Assembly: GCA_913776245.1 (NCBI GenBank)
Contig: CAJYLO010000026.1
Coordinates: 1-64,000, forward strand
Origin: an uncultured Chryseobacterium sp.
GTDB lineage: Bacteria; Bacteroidota; Bacteroidia; Flavobacteriales; Weeksellaceae
Length of the DNA stretch: 64,000 nt
Direction: 5' to 3'
This document shows, one piece after another, positions 62,935 to 64,000 of this stretch; the stretch's first letter is position 1; each line of letters starts with the position of its first letter. Below the pieces are notes generated by a model. The model saw only the letters and a list, made by a program, of their open reading frames with translations. It ran no database searches and had not been told where the DNA came from. The translations under genes were made by a program, and so were the position numbers.

Positions 62935-63066
62935 ATATTTTCTTTAATCAAGTTTCTTATTTCCTTTTATCATTTTTTGTTCCTCATATCCAAACAAATT
63001 AAATATTTCTCTCAATCGGGAGAGCAACCGATTGCTGTATTTGGATTTTATTAAGTTAAAGAAAGA

Positions 63067-63334
63067 TTAGTTGCAATGTGTGTTATCAATGCTTTGATTT
63101 AAGAATTTTTTGCTTCTTCGGTAAAACATTTTTTCTACGAAATGTATTTTGATTTCGGAAAGTTGAGGTGGTTTAAATTCTTTGTTAAAAGAGTAAATTC
63201 TCCAGCTATACTTACCTTCCTGATATTTCTCAGCGTGTGACAATGGAATTTTTTGCTTTTTCAAATAATGGATTACTTTTGTGTGAAATACGAATAGTTT
63301 TATTTGTTAAGTCTTTTTTGTTTATAGAAGTCAT
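63067..63334 (-). pseudogene. Small mobile-element gene with a likely frameshift
   Basis: The ATG at 63332-63334 opens MTSINKKDLTNKTIRI. At about 63290 the meaningful text switches to a second frame reading VFHTKVIHYLKKQKIPLSHAEK and YQEGKYSWRIYSFNKEFKPP. A one-base addition between CGT and TA there would join them into a protein of about 88 residues (…NKTIR-V-FHTKV…). It may be a sequence error or a true lesion. Unknown function. Confidence 0.5.
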
Positions 63335-63448
63335 TAATTAACACTTGCCAAATCACATTTTTAAATTTTGATATCCAAGCTGTTTATTTCTTGTTCGAGA
63401 GCTATCTACTTTTTGTTATATTCCTTATTTAATTTTTAACTCCTTATT

Positions 63449-63736
63449 TCAAAAATCCAACATCACCACCTGACTTCCTTGGAACGGATTATATGAAGGC
63501 TTATAATCAATATAGCCTGAAGAATGGAGACTCTTCAGACATTTATGATAGGTGGCTTTTGATCGGATTTTACTGATGCGCATCACCTCATCGCGGGAAA
63601 TACTGACCGGATTTCGGAAACGGCTGAAATTCCAGAACTGGAATAAGGCTAAATAGAGGCTGATATGTGATGGATTAAGTGTATTATCCTGAGCCACCTT
63701 TTCATAGAAAGCTGTGAGGTGTTTGATATAATTCAT
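63449..63736 (-). CDS. RepA/HTH-like regulator of a Bacteroidota integrative element
   Basis: This 95-residue protein, with LTAFYEKVAQDNTLNPSHISLYLALFQFWN and ISRDEVMRISKIRSKATYHKCLKSLHSSGYIDY, is an HTH of the type found next to excisionase-type genes in Bacteroidota conjugative and mobilisable elements. It is probably a replication or regulation protein of the element. The downstream gene on the minus strand is the small frameshifted gene at 63067-63334. Confidence 0.75.
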   Translation of the reverse strand: MNYIKHLTAFYEKVAQDNTLNPSHISLYLALFQFWNFSRFRNPVSISRDEVMRISKIRSKATYHKCLKSLHSSGYIDYKPSYNPFQGSQVVMLDF

Positions 63737-63761
63737 AATTTGGTTCGCTGTTGTTAAATCA

Positions 63762-64000
63762 TTACTTCTTTTTCAGCATTTCTTCAATGTCTTTGTAATT
63801 GTAATATAATGTCCCGCCGACACGGGTGTAAGATAAAGTTCCATTGATGCGTAGCTTCTGCAATGTTCCGGAGGAGATTTTTAGAAGTGCTTTGACCTCT
63901 GACGAACGAAGCCATAATTTCTGCTGGGAAATCTTGATCTGAAACAGGTTTTGTAGGTCTTCCAGCAATTCGGTTCTAAATTCCTGAAGGTCTTCTTTGG
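63762..64000 (-). CDS. HTH/excisionase-type DNA-binding protein (cut by the right edge)
   Basis: The frame is open through 64000 (KEDLQEFRTELLEDLQ upstream of the nearest in-frame TTG), so the real start lies beyond the window. The C-terminal MerR-like helix-turn-helix reads WLRSSEVKALLKISSGTLQKLRINGTLSYTRVGGTLYYNY. It is typical of the small excisionase-like proteins of Bacteroidota integrative elements. Confidence 0.8.
   Translation of the reverse strand, partial: KEDLQEFRTELLEDLQNLFQIKISQQKLWLRSSEVKALLKISSGTLQKLRINGTLSYTRVGGTLYYNYKDIEEMLKKK

Larger units (their letters stand above)
54631..64000. mobile_element. Putative integrative element carrying a defence operon (right end outside window)
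   Basis: The right edge has HTH/excisionase-type and RepA-like genes typical of Bacteroidota integrative and mobilisable elements. The left side has gene remnants and an inverted-repeat structure. Between them is an AT-rich defence-like operon. I see no integrase or attachment-site pair in the window, so the ends are not defined; the left limit at 54631 is a guess. Confidence 0.4.

Overview
The window looks like chromosomal DNA of a Bacteroidota bacterium of the class Flavobacteriia, most likely close to Chryseobacterium (family Weeksellaceae). Four things point there. The nuo operon encodes a short NuoG. Many genes are preceded by the Bacteroidota-type TAnnTTTG -7 box. There is a secreted pectate lyase-like protein with a C-terminal type IX secretion (T9SS) sorting domain. 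The DNA is AT-rich, with simple-sequence spacers between genes. I saw no rRNA, tRNA or CRISPR array.

Layout. 1-9.3 kb: respiratory complex I operon (nuoA to nuoK, minus strand, nuoK cut by the left edge), with an outer-membrane-type gene inserted between nuoF and nuoG. 9.4-18.5 kb: housekeeping genes (GNAT protein, zinc peptidase, YigZ, ketoacyl synthase III, phosphoesterase, coaD, ddl, diacylglycerol/undecaprenol kinase, dnaN). 18.5-20.7 kb: a small orphan antitoxin-like gene and a leucine-rich-repeat gene broken by a frameshift. 20.9-32.2 kb: pheT, hemN, a hydrolase, queD, a beta-barrel protein, a NamZ-like muramidase, an FtsX-type permease, a LURP-one-like protein and a cysteine synthase. 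32.2-37.7 kb: a cyanophycin module (isoaspartyl peptidase, cyanophycinase, divergent cyanophycin synthetase). 37.8-40.8 kb: the T9SS pectate lyase. 42-48.4 kb: a TonB receptor operon with a DUF3526-type ABC exporter. 48.6-51.9 kb: GT14 glycosyltransferase, cold-shock protein, MaoC hydratase and ChaA antiporter.

The right end is accessory DNA. From 51.9 to 54.3 kb lie broken genes: a Crp/Fnr regulator, a beta-lactamase-family hydrolase and an aldo/keto reductase. A nested inverted repeat follows at 54.63-54.72 kb. Next is a tight, AT-rich five-gene minus-strand operon (55.0-62.8 kb) encoding an MBL-fold hydrolase, a trypsin-like protease, a small protein resembling an ABC-3C middle component, a Rad50/SMC-like ABC ATPase and a protein with a PD-(D/E)XK nuclease motif. 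At the right edge sit genes typical of Bacteroidota integrative elements (HTH/excisionase-type and RepA-like). The operon therefore looks like defence cargo of a mobile element. It combines the protease and MBL pair known from type 1 AVAST with an ABC-3C-like ATPase core in place of a STAND protein, and it is the most interesting system in the window.

Several broken genes were recovered by reading across frames: the LRR gene, a RadC-type gene at 41.6-42.0 kb, the Crp/Fnr gene, the beta-lactamase-family gene and a small mobile-element gene at 63.1-63.3 kb. Some single-base lesions could be assembly errors and need read-level checking.
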